A DNA stretch of 64,000 bases, from positions 1,426,001-1,490,000 of the forward strand of contig JAECYW010000017.1 of assembly GCA_023014335.1 (NCBI GenBank), written 5' to 3'. Numbering within the stretch: the first letter of the stretch is position 1; each line of letters opens with the position of its first letter. Under the pieces are notes generated by a model. The model saw only the letters and a program-made list of their open reading frames with translations. It made no database searches and was not told the DNA's origin. A program made the translations under genes and the position numbers. Below, piece after piece: positions 1-10,831 of the stretch. This DNA is from Galerina marginata. Its lineage: Eukaryota; Basidiomycota; Agaricomycetes; Agaricales; Galerinaceae.

Positions 1-1978
1 TTTATCGGATTGCCTTGAAACAAAGTGTGTAATTATCAGAAAAATCAGGGCTAAAAGATGGTGTCACATATGTATTGTCACATCTCTATGTGACTTACCA
101 AATACGGAATATTGTTTAAAATACACTATATTGGGAGATTTAAAGGCATTAAAATAAAATAAAAATACAGATAATGTTTTTTTTAACCTAAGGGATGGTC
201 TGTGCACACATGTCACATGACATATCCCTGAGAATATTTTGGTCTAACTTGGTGCCTCAACTGATTTCAAGGGATTTGCACAAAGTCCTGCTGTGAGTTT
301 GATTATGTAAGCTTCTAGAACATTATTTCCATGTTATTTGGTCATGTTCTGCAATGTTTGGTGTGCCTTTTATGGGTTATTCAGTCAGTTTAACACCAAT
401 TTTTGGATTTTCACCAAGTTGAGCTAATTGTTTGCTGGATTTGGACACCATGACATCATTGGAAAACATATGTAAATATTTGTACATTATTCTATATTGG
501 TCTGGGCGACACATTTTAGCATATCTAGCTCATTCAAATCTGTTTTAAGCATAAATTCACACAAATTTGCGCTTTTTGGGTCGTGTGAACAAGTCACATG
601 ACCTAATCAACCCTGGATACACATGCCACATGAAAGCCCTGAATTTTACAATTTTTTTGATACCAAGATCATCAAAATTGGCCCAGTAATGGCTGAGATA
701 CAGAAACCATGCAGGGTCACAGTATGAGTGGGAGAATTTCCAACCATTGCGTTAGAAACCATTTCTGCCTGCTATGCAGGCCGGAAAACAAGTTCTTTTA
801 CTACGTAAGAACTTGTAACAAGATTAATTCATACGTGACTTAGTTTTTATCGGATTGCCTTGAAACAAAGTGTGTAATTATCAGAAAAATCAGGGCTAAA
901 AGATGGTGTCACATATGTATTGTCACATCTCTATGTGACTTACCAAATACGGAATATTGTTTAAAATACACTATATTGGGAGATTTAAAGGCATTAAAAT
1001 AAAATAAAAATACAGATAATGTTTTTTTTAACCTAAGGGATGGTCTGTGCACACATGTCACATGACATATCCCTGAGAATATTTTGGTCTAACTTGGTGC
1101 CTCAACTGATTTCAAGGGATTTGCACAAAGTCCTGCTGTGAGTTTGATTATGTAAGCTTCTAGAACATTATTTCCATGTTATTTGGTCATGTTCTGCAAT
1201 GTTTGGTGTGCCTTTTATGGGTTATTCAGTCAGTTTAACACCAATTTTTGGATTTTCACCAAGTTGAGCTAATTGTTTGCTGGATTTGGACACCATGACA
1301 TCATTGGAAAACATATGTAAATATTTGTACATTATTCTATATTGGTCTGGGCGACACATTTTAGCATATCTAGCTCATTCAAATCTGTTTTAAGCATAAA
1401 TTCACACAAATTTGCGCTTTTTGGGTCGTGTGAACAAGTCACATGACCTAATCAACCCTGGATACACATGCCACATGAAAGCCCTGAATTTTACGATTTT
1501 TTTGATACCAAGATCATCAAAATTGGCCCAGTAATGGCTGAGATACAGAAACCATGCAGGGTCACAGTATGAGTGGGAGAATTTCCAACCATTGCGTTAG
1601 AAACCATTTCTGCCTGCTATGCAGGCCGGAAAACAAGTTCTTTTACTACGTAAGAACTTGTAACAAGATTAATTCATACGTGACTTAGTTTTTATCGGAT
1701 TGCCTTGAAACAAAGTGTGTAATTATCAGAAAAATCAGGGCTAAAAGATGGTGTCACATATGTATTGTCACATCTCTATGTGACTTACCAAATACGGAAT
1801 ATTGTTTAAAATACACTATATTGGGAGATTTAAAGGCATTAAAATAAAATAAAAATACAGATAATGTTTTTTTTAACCTAAGGGATGGTCTGTGCACACA
1901 TGTCACATGACATATCCCTGAGAATATTTTGGTCTAACTTGGTGCCTCAACTGATTTCAAGGGATTTGCACAAAGTCC
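1..1978 (+). mobile_element. Heli-A tandem array, L-type units (left array)
   Basis: Two complete boundaries lie at 818/819 and 1663/1664, so one full 845-bp unit (819-1663) is flanked by partial units. Each unit ends in the hairpin ACAAGTTCTT - spacer - AAGAACTTGT followed by AA, and the next begins CAAGATTAATTC. The units are nearly identical, which points to recent amplification. The third unit stops at 1978, after AAAGTCC, where the foldback element FB-1 begins. No protein is encoded. The left end is outside the window. Confidence 0.85.
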
Positions 1979-3121
1979 CAGCCATGGCTGTCATATGAAG
2001 CCATCAGGATGGACAGTTGCCCAATAAGCCTCATGCATCAGAACGGACAACTGTCCTTTGGGCAATTGTCCATCTATAAGACGTTTACGCTATATGATAC
2101 GTTTATACTATAATGGTATTGGTTGTTTACAGTTTGATGGCATCAAATAAGATCATGTGACTTTGGATTTGCCTCTATTTACATGCTTGTTGCACATTTA
2201 TGTAATTTTATGGCCTCAAATCCAAACAAATATAAATATAAGTCCTCAGGGCCACTGTATCTATGATATAAAAAGCCAAAAAGGTGTAAATTCCCAAAAT
2301 GGCAAGACTTAGTTATCCAGCCAGTTCTGTACTTAGCAGTATTTCTGATAAGTTTCTTAATCTATTAAATATTATTAAAGTGCTTATATCTCAATGAGGA
2401 ATGCAACTAGTAATGTGATTTAAATGCTAGACAGGTCTAAAAATAGATTACATTAATCTGAGGGTATATTTCCTTTTTTGGAAATTTTCCCATCTGCCAA
2501 AAATTTCTCAGAGAAGCCTGATAACGATTTTTTGTTTGGACAATAACTCAATAAGGAAAGCAGATAGGGGTACGATTTGAGTGGATTCAGGGTCGTCTAC
2601 CCTAAACGCAGGTTTTTTGTTAGTAGCACAGCCACATCCGAGAACATTTGACATATTCTTGGACAGTTGTCCATTTGGGCAATTTATGAAATGGACAAGT
2701 CTTTATTTGGTCAACTGTCCAAGAATATATTAAATGTTCTCAGATGTGGCTGTGCTACTAATAAAAAACCTGCGTTCAGGGTAGACGACCCTGAATCCAC
2801 TCAAATCGTACCCCTATCTGCTTTCCTTATTGAGCTATTGTTCAAACAAAAAATCGTTATCAGGCTTCTCTGAGAAATTTTTGGCAGACGGGAAAATTTC
2901 CAAAAAAGGAAATATACCCTCAGATTAACGTAATCTATTTTTAGACCTTTCTAGCATTTAAATCACATGATCAATCCTATTTCCTATTGAGATATTAGGC
3001 CAACAATATGCCTTATATTATATCTTGGTAAACTGTCCAAAGGACAGTTGTCCCTTCTGATGCATGAGGCTTAATGGGCAATTCCCCAAGATTTATGTTT
3101 CAAACTGACAGCTATTGGTGA
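1979..3121. mobile_element. Foldback element FB-1 (long inverted-repeat transposon, non-autonomous)
   Basis: The element is close to a giant palindrome. Sequence at about 2508-2533 (ending in CTGATAACGATTTTTT) reappears inverted at about 2849-2874, and GCCTCATGCATCAG near the left end returns as CTGATGCATGAGGC near the right end. The centre is near 2690. The left terminus is CAGCCATGGCTGTCATATG. The right end is less certain, near 3119-3121, where copia sequence starts. No transposase is present. The arms include GTGGCTGTGC, also found in Heli-B hairpins. The superfamily is not known; CAG termini with a 7-bp target duplication would suit a hAT- or P/Galileo-like element. Confidence 0.75.
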
Positions 3122-3676
3122 CACTGGGCTGCTGTCAAGCATCTATTCAGATATCTCAAAGGCACTCTTGAGTACAAGTTACAGTATTGTGGTGAACATA
3201 GTCAAGAACCATTCATTACATTTACTGACTCTGCTCATGGTGATTCTGTTGATACTGGAAAGTCCACAAGTGGCTATGTTACCACTATGGCTGGTGGTTC
3301 AATTGGTTGGTCAAGCAAGCTCCAAGGCATTATTGCACTGTCTACAACAGAAGCTGAATATGTAGCTGCAGTAGAGGCTGGCAAGGAGATATGTTGGATG
3401 CGCAATATTCTTCATGAATTTGGGCACACTGTCACCCAGCCTTCTATTATGCATGTTGACAACCAGGGTGCTCTCAGTGTTTCCAAGAATCCTGAACACC
3501 ATGGGCGCATGAAGCACTTGGACTTGCGGTTTTACTGGCTCAGGGACGCTGTTGCTGTTGGACTTTTTTCTCCATCTTTCATTTCAACTGATGAACAAGT
3601 TGCAGATCTTCTTACCAAGCCCCTTTCATCTTCCAAAGTTGCATTTTGCAGAGAACGAATGGGTCTTAGGCCTTAG
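3122..3676 (+). pseudogene. Ty1/copia polyprotein, 3' end (end of RT region and RNase H)
   Basis: This reads as the C-terminus of a copia Pol protein. It begins HWAAVKHLFRYLKGT, the typical copia motif just before RNase H, continues through a Y.TT..GG.I.W.SK..G.ALSTTEAEYVA block and DNQGALS, and ends GLRP-stop at 3676. Those are hallmark RNase H residues of Ty1/copia. The upstream part is missing because FB-1 abuts at 3121. The 3' LTR follows. Its missing RT half lies on the opposite strand at 16911-17491; I infer that both belong to one element separated by inversion. Confidence 0.9.
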
Positions 3677-3708
3677 GCCAATATTTCTTGTGTTCTGAAG
3701 ACTGGCCA

Positions 3709-3720
3709 GATCAGGGAGGG
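3709..3720 (+). other. Polypurine tract of the copia element
   Basis: The purine-rich stretch (GATCAGGGAGGG) lies two bases before the 3' LTR start, the usual plus-strand priming position for LTR retrotransposons. Confidence 0.6.
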
Positions 3721-3722
3721 TG

Positions 3723-4086
3723 TGTTAAAGCTGCTTTCCCACTCTCCATAACATTCTATTCTTCCTATCTTATCTTATCAGATTAGATTAGATCCTTATC
3801 AGAACATACTTCATTTATGTAGTTCTTCATTTGATCTTTATCAGATTCTTATCACTTCTTTCCCCATTTGGGCATATTGCTCATTTTCATATATAAAGGC
3901 TTAGCTAGTTGCCAGAAGTCCCCAGTTACTCACTCCGGACTTCAGGCAAGTATATAGTCATTTCACAATATCATCAGTTACTCACTCCGGACTTCAGCTC
4001 TTCATAGCTCATCTGTCCTTTACACTGAGTTCCTCATATTTGGCACTCCACTGCCTTACGTGTTCCCACGCTCGCCTGCTTTAACA
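3723..4086 (+). repeat. Copia 3' LTR, complete (364 bp)
   Basis: The LTR begins TGTTAAAGC and ends GCTTTAACA, a perfect 9-bp terminal inverted repeat of TG..CA type. A likely TATA box (CATATATAAAGG) is at about 3889-3900. GTTACTCACTCCGGACTTCAG occurs twice inside it, near 3925 and 3978. Pieces of the partner LTR are at 36932-37033 and 38259-38486 with only a few differences by eye, so the copia insertion is young. Confidence 0.9.
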
Positions 4087-4163
4087 AAATTGGATGTGGT
4101 TACAAATCCACCTGAGGTAAGAATATATTTGCATGTAAGCTACTTTTGAGATAGAGAGTCAAG

Positions 4164-6055
4164 ATGTATGATGAAGAGAAGTCTGAAGATGTCAATGATG
4201 CGGTTCTTTATGATGCTTTTGGCCGGCCCACTATTGTCCATCCAACCTTTCATGTAAGTTTCATTTCTGGTAATATGACCTAAGATATCTGACTATGGAA
4301 TTATCACTTCAGAACAAAACTGACGCTCAGAACTTTTATGGGCTTCTCAAAAGCTGTGGAGTCTTGTTATGTCAATGGCAAGCCTCGACACACACAGAAA
4401 GGAGTTTATAGTAACTTCCTTATCATGGATGAAAAGGTGTACAAGGAATTAGAGCCCAAAGCTGTCCAAGATCGAGTTCTCCACAAACAGCTAGTTCTGA
4501 CTAATTGCGAGATGTCAGACATCGAATTTACCCAGCGCTCTCTCAGCACCATAGGCTCTCTCTCCTCACCACTTTGTATCCACGGTAAGCTCAATGATCT
4601 TTCTGGTTGAACAAGTACTAACTTGGTCAGAGGCCATTGCTGCGCATGGCAAAAACAAGTTCTTACTTTGTGGGTGCGTGTTATGACATAAATATATGTT
4701 AAATAAGTAAATAATGCATAGTCCGCTCAAATCTGAACTGATTGGGATGATCTTATATTCAAAAAAAGGAGAAAGATGAGGCGGATCTAACAAGCCTAAA
4801 ATCAACTGGTCACGTGACCAGGAAGGCCCTGATTTTTACAAATTTTTTGATACCAAGATCATAAAAATTGGCCCAGTAATGGCTGAGATACAGAAACCAT
4901 GCAGGGTCACAGTATGAGTGGGAGAATTTCGAACCATTGCGTTAGGAATGTTTTCTGCCTGCTATGCAGGCTGGAAAACAAGTTCTTTTACTACGTAAGA
5001 ACTTGTAACAAGATTAATTATTAGACTACAATAAGAACTTGTAAAAAGATTAATTCATACGTCGCTTAGTTTTTATCAGATTGCCTTGAAACAAAGTGTG
5101 TAATTATCAAAAAAATCAGGGCTAAAACATGGTGTCACATCTGTATTGTCACATCTTTATGTGACTTACCAAATGCGGAATATTGTTGAAAACACAGTAA
5201 ATAAGCTATATTGAGAGATTTTAAAGGCATTAAAATAAAATAAAAATACTGATAATGTTTTTCTTTACCTAAGAGATGGTCTGTGCACACATATCACATG
5301 ACATATCCCTGAGAATATTTTGGTCCAAGTTGGTGCATTACCAAATCCAAGGCAATTGCACAAAGTCCTCCTGTGAGTTTGATTATGTAAGCTTCTAGAA
5401 CATTATTTCCATGTTATTTGGTCATGTTTGGCAATGTTTGGTGTGCCTTTTATGGGTTATCCAGTCAGTTTAATACCAATTTTCGGATTTTCACCAAGTT
5501 GAGCTGACTGTTTGCCAGATTTGGACACCATGACATCATTGCAAAACATATGTAAATATTTGTACATTATTCTAGATTGGTCTGGGTAACATATTTTAGT
5601 ATATCTAGCTCACTGAAATTCATTTTAAGTGTAAATTTACACAAATTTGCGCTTTTTGGGTCGTGTGAGCAGGTCACATGACCTAATCAACCCTGGATAC
5701 ACATGCCACATGAAAGCCCTGATTTTTACAAATTTTTTGATACCAAAATCATCAAAATTGGCCCAGTAATGGCTGAGATACAGAAACCATGCAGGGTCAC
5801 AGTATGAGTGGGAGAATTTCGAACCATTGCGTTAGGAATGTTTTCTGCCTGCTATGCAGGCCGGAAAACAAGTTTTTTTACTACGTAAGAACTTGTAACT
5901 ATTTATTAGATCATTCGGTCGTTAGCAAGAACCCTAACAATTGTCATCACACCGGAAACCTGCAGCAGATCCTGGATTGCATTGACCAGGGTGATAAAGG
6001 TAAAATCTTGAACGTCTTGGACATTCCCAACACCACCGCTCCTCTTCCAACTACC
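4164..6055 (+). pseudogene. Host-like gene fragment, split by Heli-A and cut off by LINE-a
   Basis: A candidate first exon (4164-4253, starting MYDEEKSEDV) is followed by a GT-AG intron (4254-4312). A later open stretch ends ...SSPLCIH at 4584. Removing the Heli-A copy (4622-5898) leaves a 48-nt intron (4585-4621 joined to 5899-5909) with GTAAGC donor, TACTAAC branch point and TTATTAG acceptor. The splice joins ..LCIH to DHSVVSKNPNNC in frame. The open frame runs on through LDCIDQGDKGKILNVLDIP to 6055, where LINE-a begins. I cannot name the family firmly; the IHD.S context recalls JmjC-like fungal proteins. The frame linking the first exon to the next one is unresolved. Confidence 0.5.
4622..5898 (+). 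mobile_element. Heli-A composite insertion: S module (4622-5008) plus one L module (5009-5898)
   Basis: The 5' end is CTTGGTCAGAGGCCATTGC with a GCCAT..ATGGC hairpin and an internal ACAAGTTCTTAC. S ends CTTGTAA at 5008. L starts CAAGATTAATTATTAG and ends CTTGTAA at 5898. The flanks join as TACTAA|CTATTT without duplication, recreating an intron branch point. It is non-coding. Confidence 0.85.
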
Positions 6056-9000
6056 CGTGAGAAAATCTTGACGTCGCTTAACTCGTTCTCCACGCAACAA
6101 CCACTCGTCCGATCTACTCGAAACTTGGTACACCGCTTCACTGCAACCCATCGATTATGCCTCCCAAGCCTGGGGACAAGCGCCCACAAGGCGCCCGCGA
6201 TACGGGCCAGACAAGTCGAAACACCCCTCCGGTCTTCACTGCAGCTCCTGCAGTTGGATCTTCTGGTTCTGCTGCACCGTCTGCAGCTACAGCTCGTTAT
6301 TGCCCCCAGCCCGCCGGAGTAGCGCCCCGCTGCATTGGCTTGTGCTGCTACGGCCCTCCCTTCGCCGCGATATTGTCCTAATCTCCCTGTATGCGGGGAG
6401 GTTTACTTTCAACATCATGGGTGTATACTCGGATGATCAACACTCGGCGATCAAGCTCCTAGCTGAGAAAGCCGACTCGCTCCCTCTGCTTGTCTACATG
6501 GGCGGAGACTTCAACTGCCACTCAAGGGAGTGGGATCCTGACTGTCGCTCCCACGGGACGACGGCCATCTCTCTGCTGGACACAGCAGCTTTCGTTGGCC
6601 TCGAGCTTGCTATTCCTAGCAACCCGGGCCCGACATTCATCTCGCACAATCCGGATCTTCGACCCTCCGTCATTGATCTTGTGTTTGTTCCGCCGGACCA
6701 GGCTGTGTCTCTCACAACATGCCTGGAACCGGAACTGAAGATGAGATCGTCCAGATCCGATGCTGGTAAATGAGCGATCCCCCTGGAAGTCCAGATGCAA
6801 TATTGGGCTGCCATTATTTTGAAGATCGAGGGCCTCCCCGCCCTAGATCTTATTTCCCCGGACTCCGTCGAGGCGGCGGCCAGTGCTGTCGCTAAGGTGT
6901 TCGCTGACTCCTATGAGGAGTTCGCGGTCCAACGCTCCATTACGTCCCGGTCCACCAAGTGGTGGACTCCGGAATGTTCTGAATCCCTGGCCACCTATCG
7001 CGCGTCCCTTGAGGATGATGATTGGCGGTCATTCTGCAAACTCTGCAAGGAGACCAAGCGCAAGTTCTTCGATGAACACATCACAGATATTGCATACGCC
7101 AACAAGCGCCCCTGGGATCTCATGAACTGGGTCCAGAAGCGCGTGTTACCTGCCTGCGAGGCCCTCTCTTACCAAGGGGCCCCGTGCATCTCTCTCGATT
7201 CCCTTTGGGATGCACTCCATGGAACGTACAACTTGGCCTCTGGCCGGGCTCACGATCTATCCGATATTGGCCGTATCCCTCCTATGCCAGTGAGGGAATG
7301 GCTCCCATTTTCCATGTTCGAACTCACCGAGGCTCTCTTGGCGTGTTCGAGCAGATCCGCGCCGGGCCCTGACCACATTGGGTGGGATCACCTGAAGTGG
7401 TTCGTCTCTAAGTCGCCCAGCTCTGCTGCGACATTCCTCCGGATCACCAATGAGTGCCTCGAGCATTCCTATTGGCCCTCCTCATTCAAGGAGAGCAAGT
7501 CGGTTATCATTCCGAAACCGGGCAAGCCCTCCTACGCTACCCCCAAGTCATTCAGGCCCATTGTGCTTCTGAATACCCTTGGGAAACTCATCGAGAAGAT
7601 GATCTCAAACCGCATTCAGTTTGACACGATCAAACATGATGTTTTCCATCCAAATCAGGTTGGGGGCGTTCGGCAGCGCTCCACTGAGGATGCTGGCCTC
7701 TACCTCACTCACATTGTGCGAGCGGGGTGGGCTAAGGGACTTAAAACAAGCGTCTTGGCGTTTGATCTGGCCCAATTCTTTCCTTCAATAAATCACAATG
7801 TTTTATTGGTGGTTCTCTCCCGGCTTGGTTTTCCACCGAATGTGGTAAAATGTGGTAAAATTCTTTGCCTCATATCTTGTTGGGCGTCACACGCAGTACG
7901 CGTGGAACGCCTTCACATCTCCGCCTTGGTCTGCAGACGTAGGGGTAGGGCAGGGCTCTGCTCTTTCTCCCGTTCTGTCGGCTTTGTGCTTGGTGCTGAT
8001 CATGCGCCTCTTTGAGCTGCACCCGGATGCGTGCTGGCTCCTCTCCTATGTCGACGACGGTACGCTCATTGTGCAGTCGAAGTCGCTCGACGCAAATTGT
8101 TTGCTCCTCAAGAAAGCTTACAAGGTTATCTTCGAACTCTTTACTAAGTTCGCTCTCGTCCTCAAGCATGACAAGTCGGAGATCTATCACTTCGACAGGT
8201 CATTCTCGGATTACAACCCTCCGATCGACCTGGGCTTTGCCCCATACACCAGAGCCACTCCCCTGAAACCCAAGCCGTTCTGGCTGGTACTTGGTCTTCT
8301 TCTTTGATCGTAAGCTCACCTTTCATGAGCACGTTCGCTTCTACTCAACCAAGGCATTCTCATCCGTTCAGGCTATGCGGATGCTTGGGTCGTCTACTAA
8401 GGGTTTGGAACCGCACTCCAAGCGGCTTCTATACCGGTCTTGTGTGGTGCCCATAGCTACTTATGGGTTCCGCTTATGGTACTTCGACGGCGCCAAGTGT
8501 AAGGGCGCTGTGAAGTTATTGAGCCAGATGCAGTGTAAGGCTGCTCTCTGGATTACAGGGGCGTTTTCAACGTCCCCAGGCCCAGGTGTGGAGGCCCTCG
8601 CGGGTCTCCTCCCTATTTACATCCTCCTCGATCGAATGGCCGCGCTCGGTGTGTTGTGCGCGGGTACGCTTTTGGGGACTCATCCTTTTCGTTCGTTTTT
8701 GATCAGGCATATGTTGGGCAAGGCTAAGCCTCACCCCCTCTCGGCTCACTTGTTGACGCGCCGGCAACGGCTCGCCACAAAGGGGCCCATCATGGACATC
8801 GTTAAGAGGCTCCCCGAGCTGACCGAGCATTTGGATCCTTTGACTCCCTTTGCTCAGCCAGGCCGTTGGCTGCGCGACACTTATTGGTCGCGCATTCACT
8901 TTGACGACTCCCTGTCTCCTTTGGAGAAGGGTGATCGTATCCTCTACCTCGACTTCATTTCGGAGATGTTTATGTCTGATACGTGGGGCTTATGCATCGG

Positions 9001-9653
9001 GGTGGACGCTAGTGTTTTCACTAACCCCGCCTCCAAGAAGGCTACTCAGGCTGTCACAGCAAGGGTCCTTTACTCACAAGGCGCTGAAGTTAATCGCTTG
9101 AGGTGGCTTGTAGGCCGTGCTACCGCGCCAGACGCGGAGCTTTCAGCTGTCGTCCGTGCCCTCGAGCTTGCCACCCAGCGCGCTTGTGAACACATTGTGA
9201 TTTTCACGGACTCGATCGCAGCTGCGAAGCGAGCCCTTGACCCCTCCTTGCACTCGTCGCAGGCTCACTCCCTGCGTGCGTGCAAAATCATTGAGACCTG
9301 GCTGGCGGGCGATCCGCTACGCTGGCTATCATTCCACCGCGTCCCCTCTAAGCTCAAGTGGGGTATGCAACATGAGGCGCACAAGCACGCTGCTAGCTCC
9401 TATCACTGGCCTGTGGACCATGGTTCACGGGTCACTCTCAATTGCCTCCGATCGGAGGCGGACGCCACCGCGGCGCGTTGTTGGGCTAAGGCTGCAACGG
9501 ATCGTCCGCAGGATCTCGGTCGCGACTTCCTCCAGCTTCGCAAGTTGGGCAAGAAAGTCGTTACTATAACTCTGGATACTCGTAAGGGTGGTCCATGGAT
9601 TCGCAAAGCAGGAGGTGACAACACTTCCTTTGCGCGCTTGTGCAGGTGTATAC
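6056..9653 (+). pseudogene. LINE-a: decayed Tad-like non-LTR retrotransposon (ORF1 stub, ORF2 remnant)
   Basis: The 5' leader starts at 6056, slightly truncated compared with full copies. ORF1 starts at 6157 (MPPKPGDKRP..) but after about 48 residues is fused to the endonuclease region of ORF2 by a large deletion. Remaining motifs include MGGDFNCHS and VIDLVFV of the AP endonuclease, the reverse transcriptase with LLSYVDDGTLIVQ near 8045, and the RNase H residues GVDAS, AELSA and FTDS. Damage compared with LINE-g: loss of the SDH endonuclease motif near 6747, a CGA-to-TGA stop near 6771, an 11-bp duplication near 7850 and a frameshift near 8285. Sequence stops at GTATAC (9653), just before the C-terminal zinc finger. 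Confidence 0.9.
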
Positions 9654-9749
9654 TTTTTTTTTTTTTTTTTAATCAACAATTTATATACCGGTGCACGAAA
9701 GCAGTCCGGTCGCCTAACTAATACAAATCCCCGGTCGAAAGCGCGCAAT
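9654..9749 (-). mobile_element. Antisense LINE 3' end (about 95 bp) attached to LINE-a
   Basis: A T17 tract (9654-9670) is followed by the reverse complement of the LINE 3' terminus (ATCAACAATTTATATACCGG.. to GCGCGCAAT). It is either a very short 5'-truncated LINE insertion in the opposite direction or a rearranged tail of LINE-a. I see no target duplication, and the rest of LINE-a does not resume after it. Confidence 0.75.
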
Positions 9750-10831
9750 CAGCCATGTAGGCTACATTCTTATATCAACTACTGGCAGTTGCCTGGGGCC
9801 CTGATATGGAATATCAGGCAGATTGCCTGGCTACCATTTTAGGTGGCTCCTCAGAAAAGACCTGTATGGTGCCGGAAATGCCGGGGGTAGGTGTAGGTGA
9901 TTTCTGTGGGGCGGGTTAGGGCCTCTATATGCCGCACATGCCGTTTTCGAGGGCGGGGGAGGGGGGGGGATTTTGTAGTAGGGCGGGAAGTGTAAACAAT
10001 AGCCAAACAAAGCAGGATCAGAGCTCCCTGGCGATGTTTTTGCTCCCGGGCAGGAAATGATTGGTTTCGGGGCGGGGAAAGGTGTGATATCACATTGTAT
10101 ATATTATCTGCACCTTACCCGCCTTTTTGCGCTGCCCAACGGGGGCGGGATTGGGTGGATTGGGGAGGGGGACTTTGGATGACGCCCTATTATTAGATGC
10201 GCAATCAGTAGCCGCGTGTTTTTGCCCGAAATAGAATTGATGGTTCATCAATTTCTGTGTATTTCGACTATTTCGTTGGCCTTGCTCCCATCCTTTCCTT
10301 CCCGTCAGTTTTAACGTTATGTAGTTGTAGTGTAGGCTTGTACGATTCTAATGATATCAATTTTTTGCTCAAAAGTGGCCGGCAAGGGGTGGATGCACTG
10401 TCAACGGTTTTGATGACGCGTCACTGAGAGAATTATTTACAAGTCATGCACTGCATGACGGCCTTCGAGCTTTTTTCAGTGTTTTTTGAGCCATACGATG
10501 CGCTTTCAGCTTCTTAAGTCGGACAGTTAATAGCTTAGGACTTTCCGATTGTAATGGTATACATTTTGTGTCTGAAAACCGATTGCACGTGGTGGATGGA
10601 ACATGGATCTTCTCAAATATCTAAGTGTTAGTAATTTCGTACACAAGAGCAAGGGATCCCCCAACAGTGAGTCAAACCAAGATTTTTTTGGGGGGCTGAG
10701 TACAGCCTAAGCTAAAACAACGTGTACATAAAAGTCTAAGTATACAAGCCAAGAGGGCCATCAAGACACCAGCGGAGAAAACGACGAGGCAATGAAATAA
10801 GGAGGGCGCGGGTTGCGAAAAGAAGGGCAAT
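9750..10831. other. Stretch without a recognisable gene, downstream of the KDZ gene
   Basis: About 1.1 kb containing G-rich runs (around 9950-9970) and AT-rich parts. No open frame resembles a known family. It is probably the 3' flank or non-coding end of the KDZ transposon plus older host sequence; its terminal repeats could not be recognised. Confidence 0.4.

Noticed and set aside
1979..3121. FB-1 as two separate MITEs
   Set aside because: The arms are complementary over almost the whole length in both FB copies with the same spacing, so it is one unit.
4622..5008. Heli-A as a TIR-type MITE
   Set aside because: The two ends are not symmetric inverted repeats, there is no target duplication, and the inverted motif is internal on one side only.
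5789..5898. Recurring frame MQGHSMSGRISNHCVRN.. in many places
   Set aside because: It is a chance translation of the Heli-A 3' end on the other strand; it runs into whatever flank follows and has no conserved stop.
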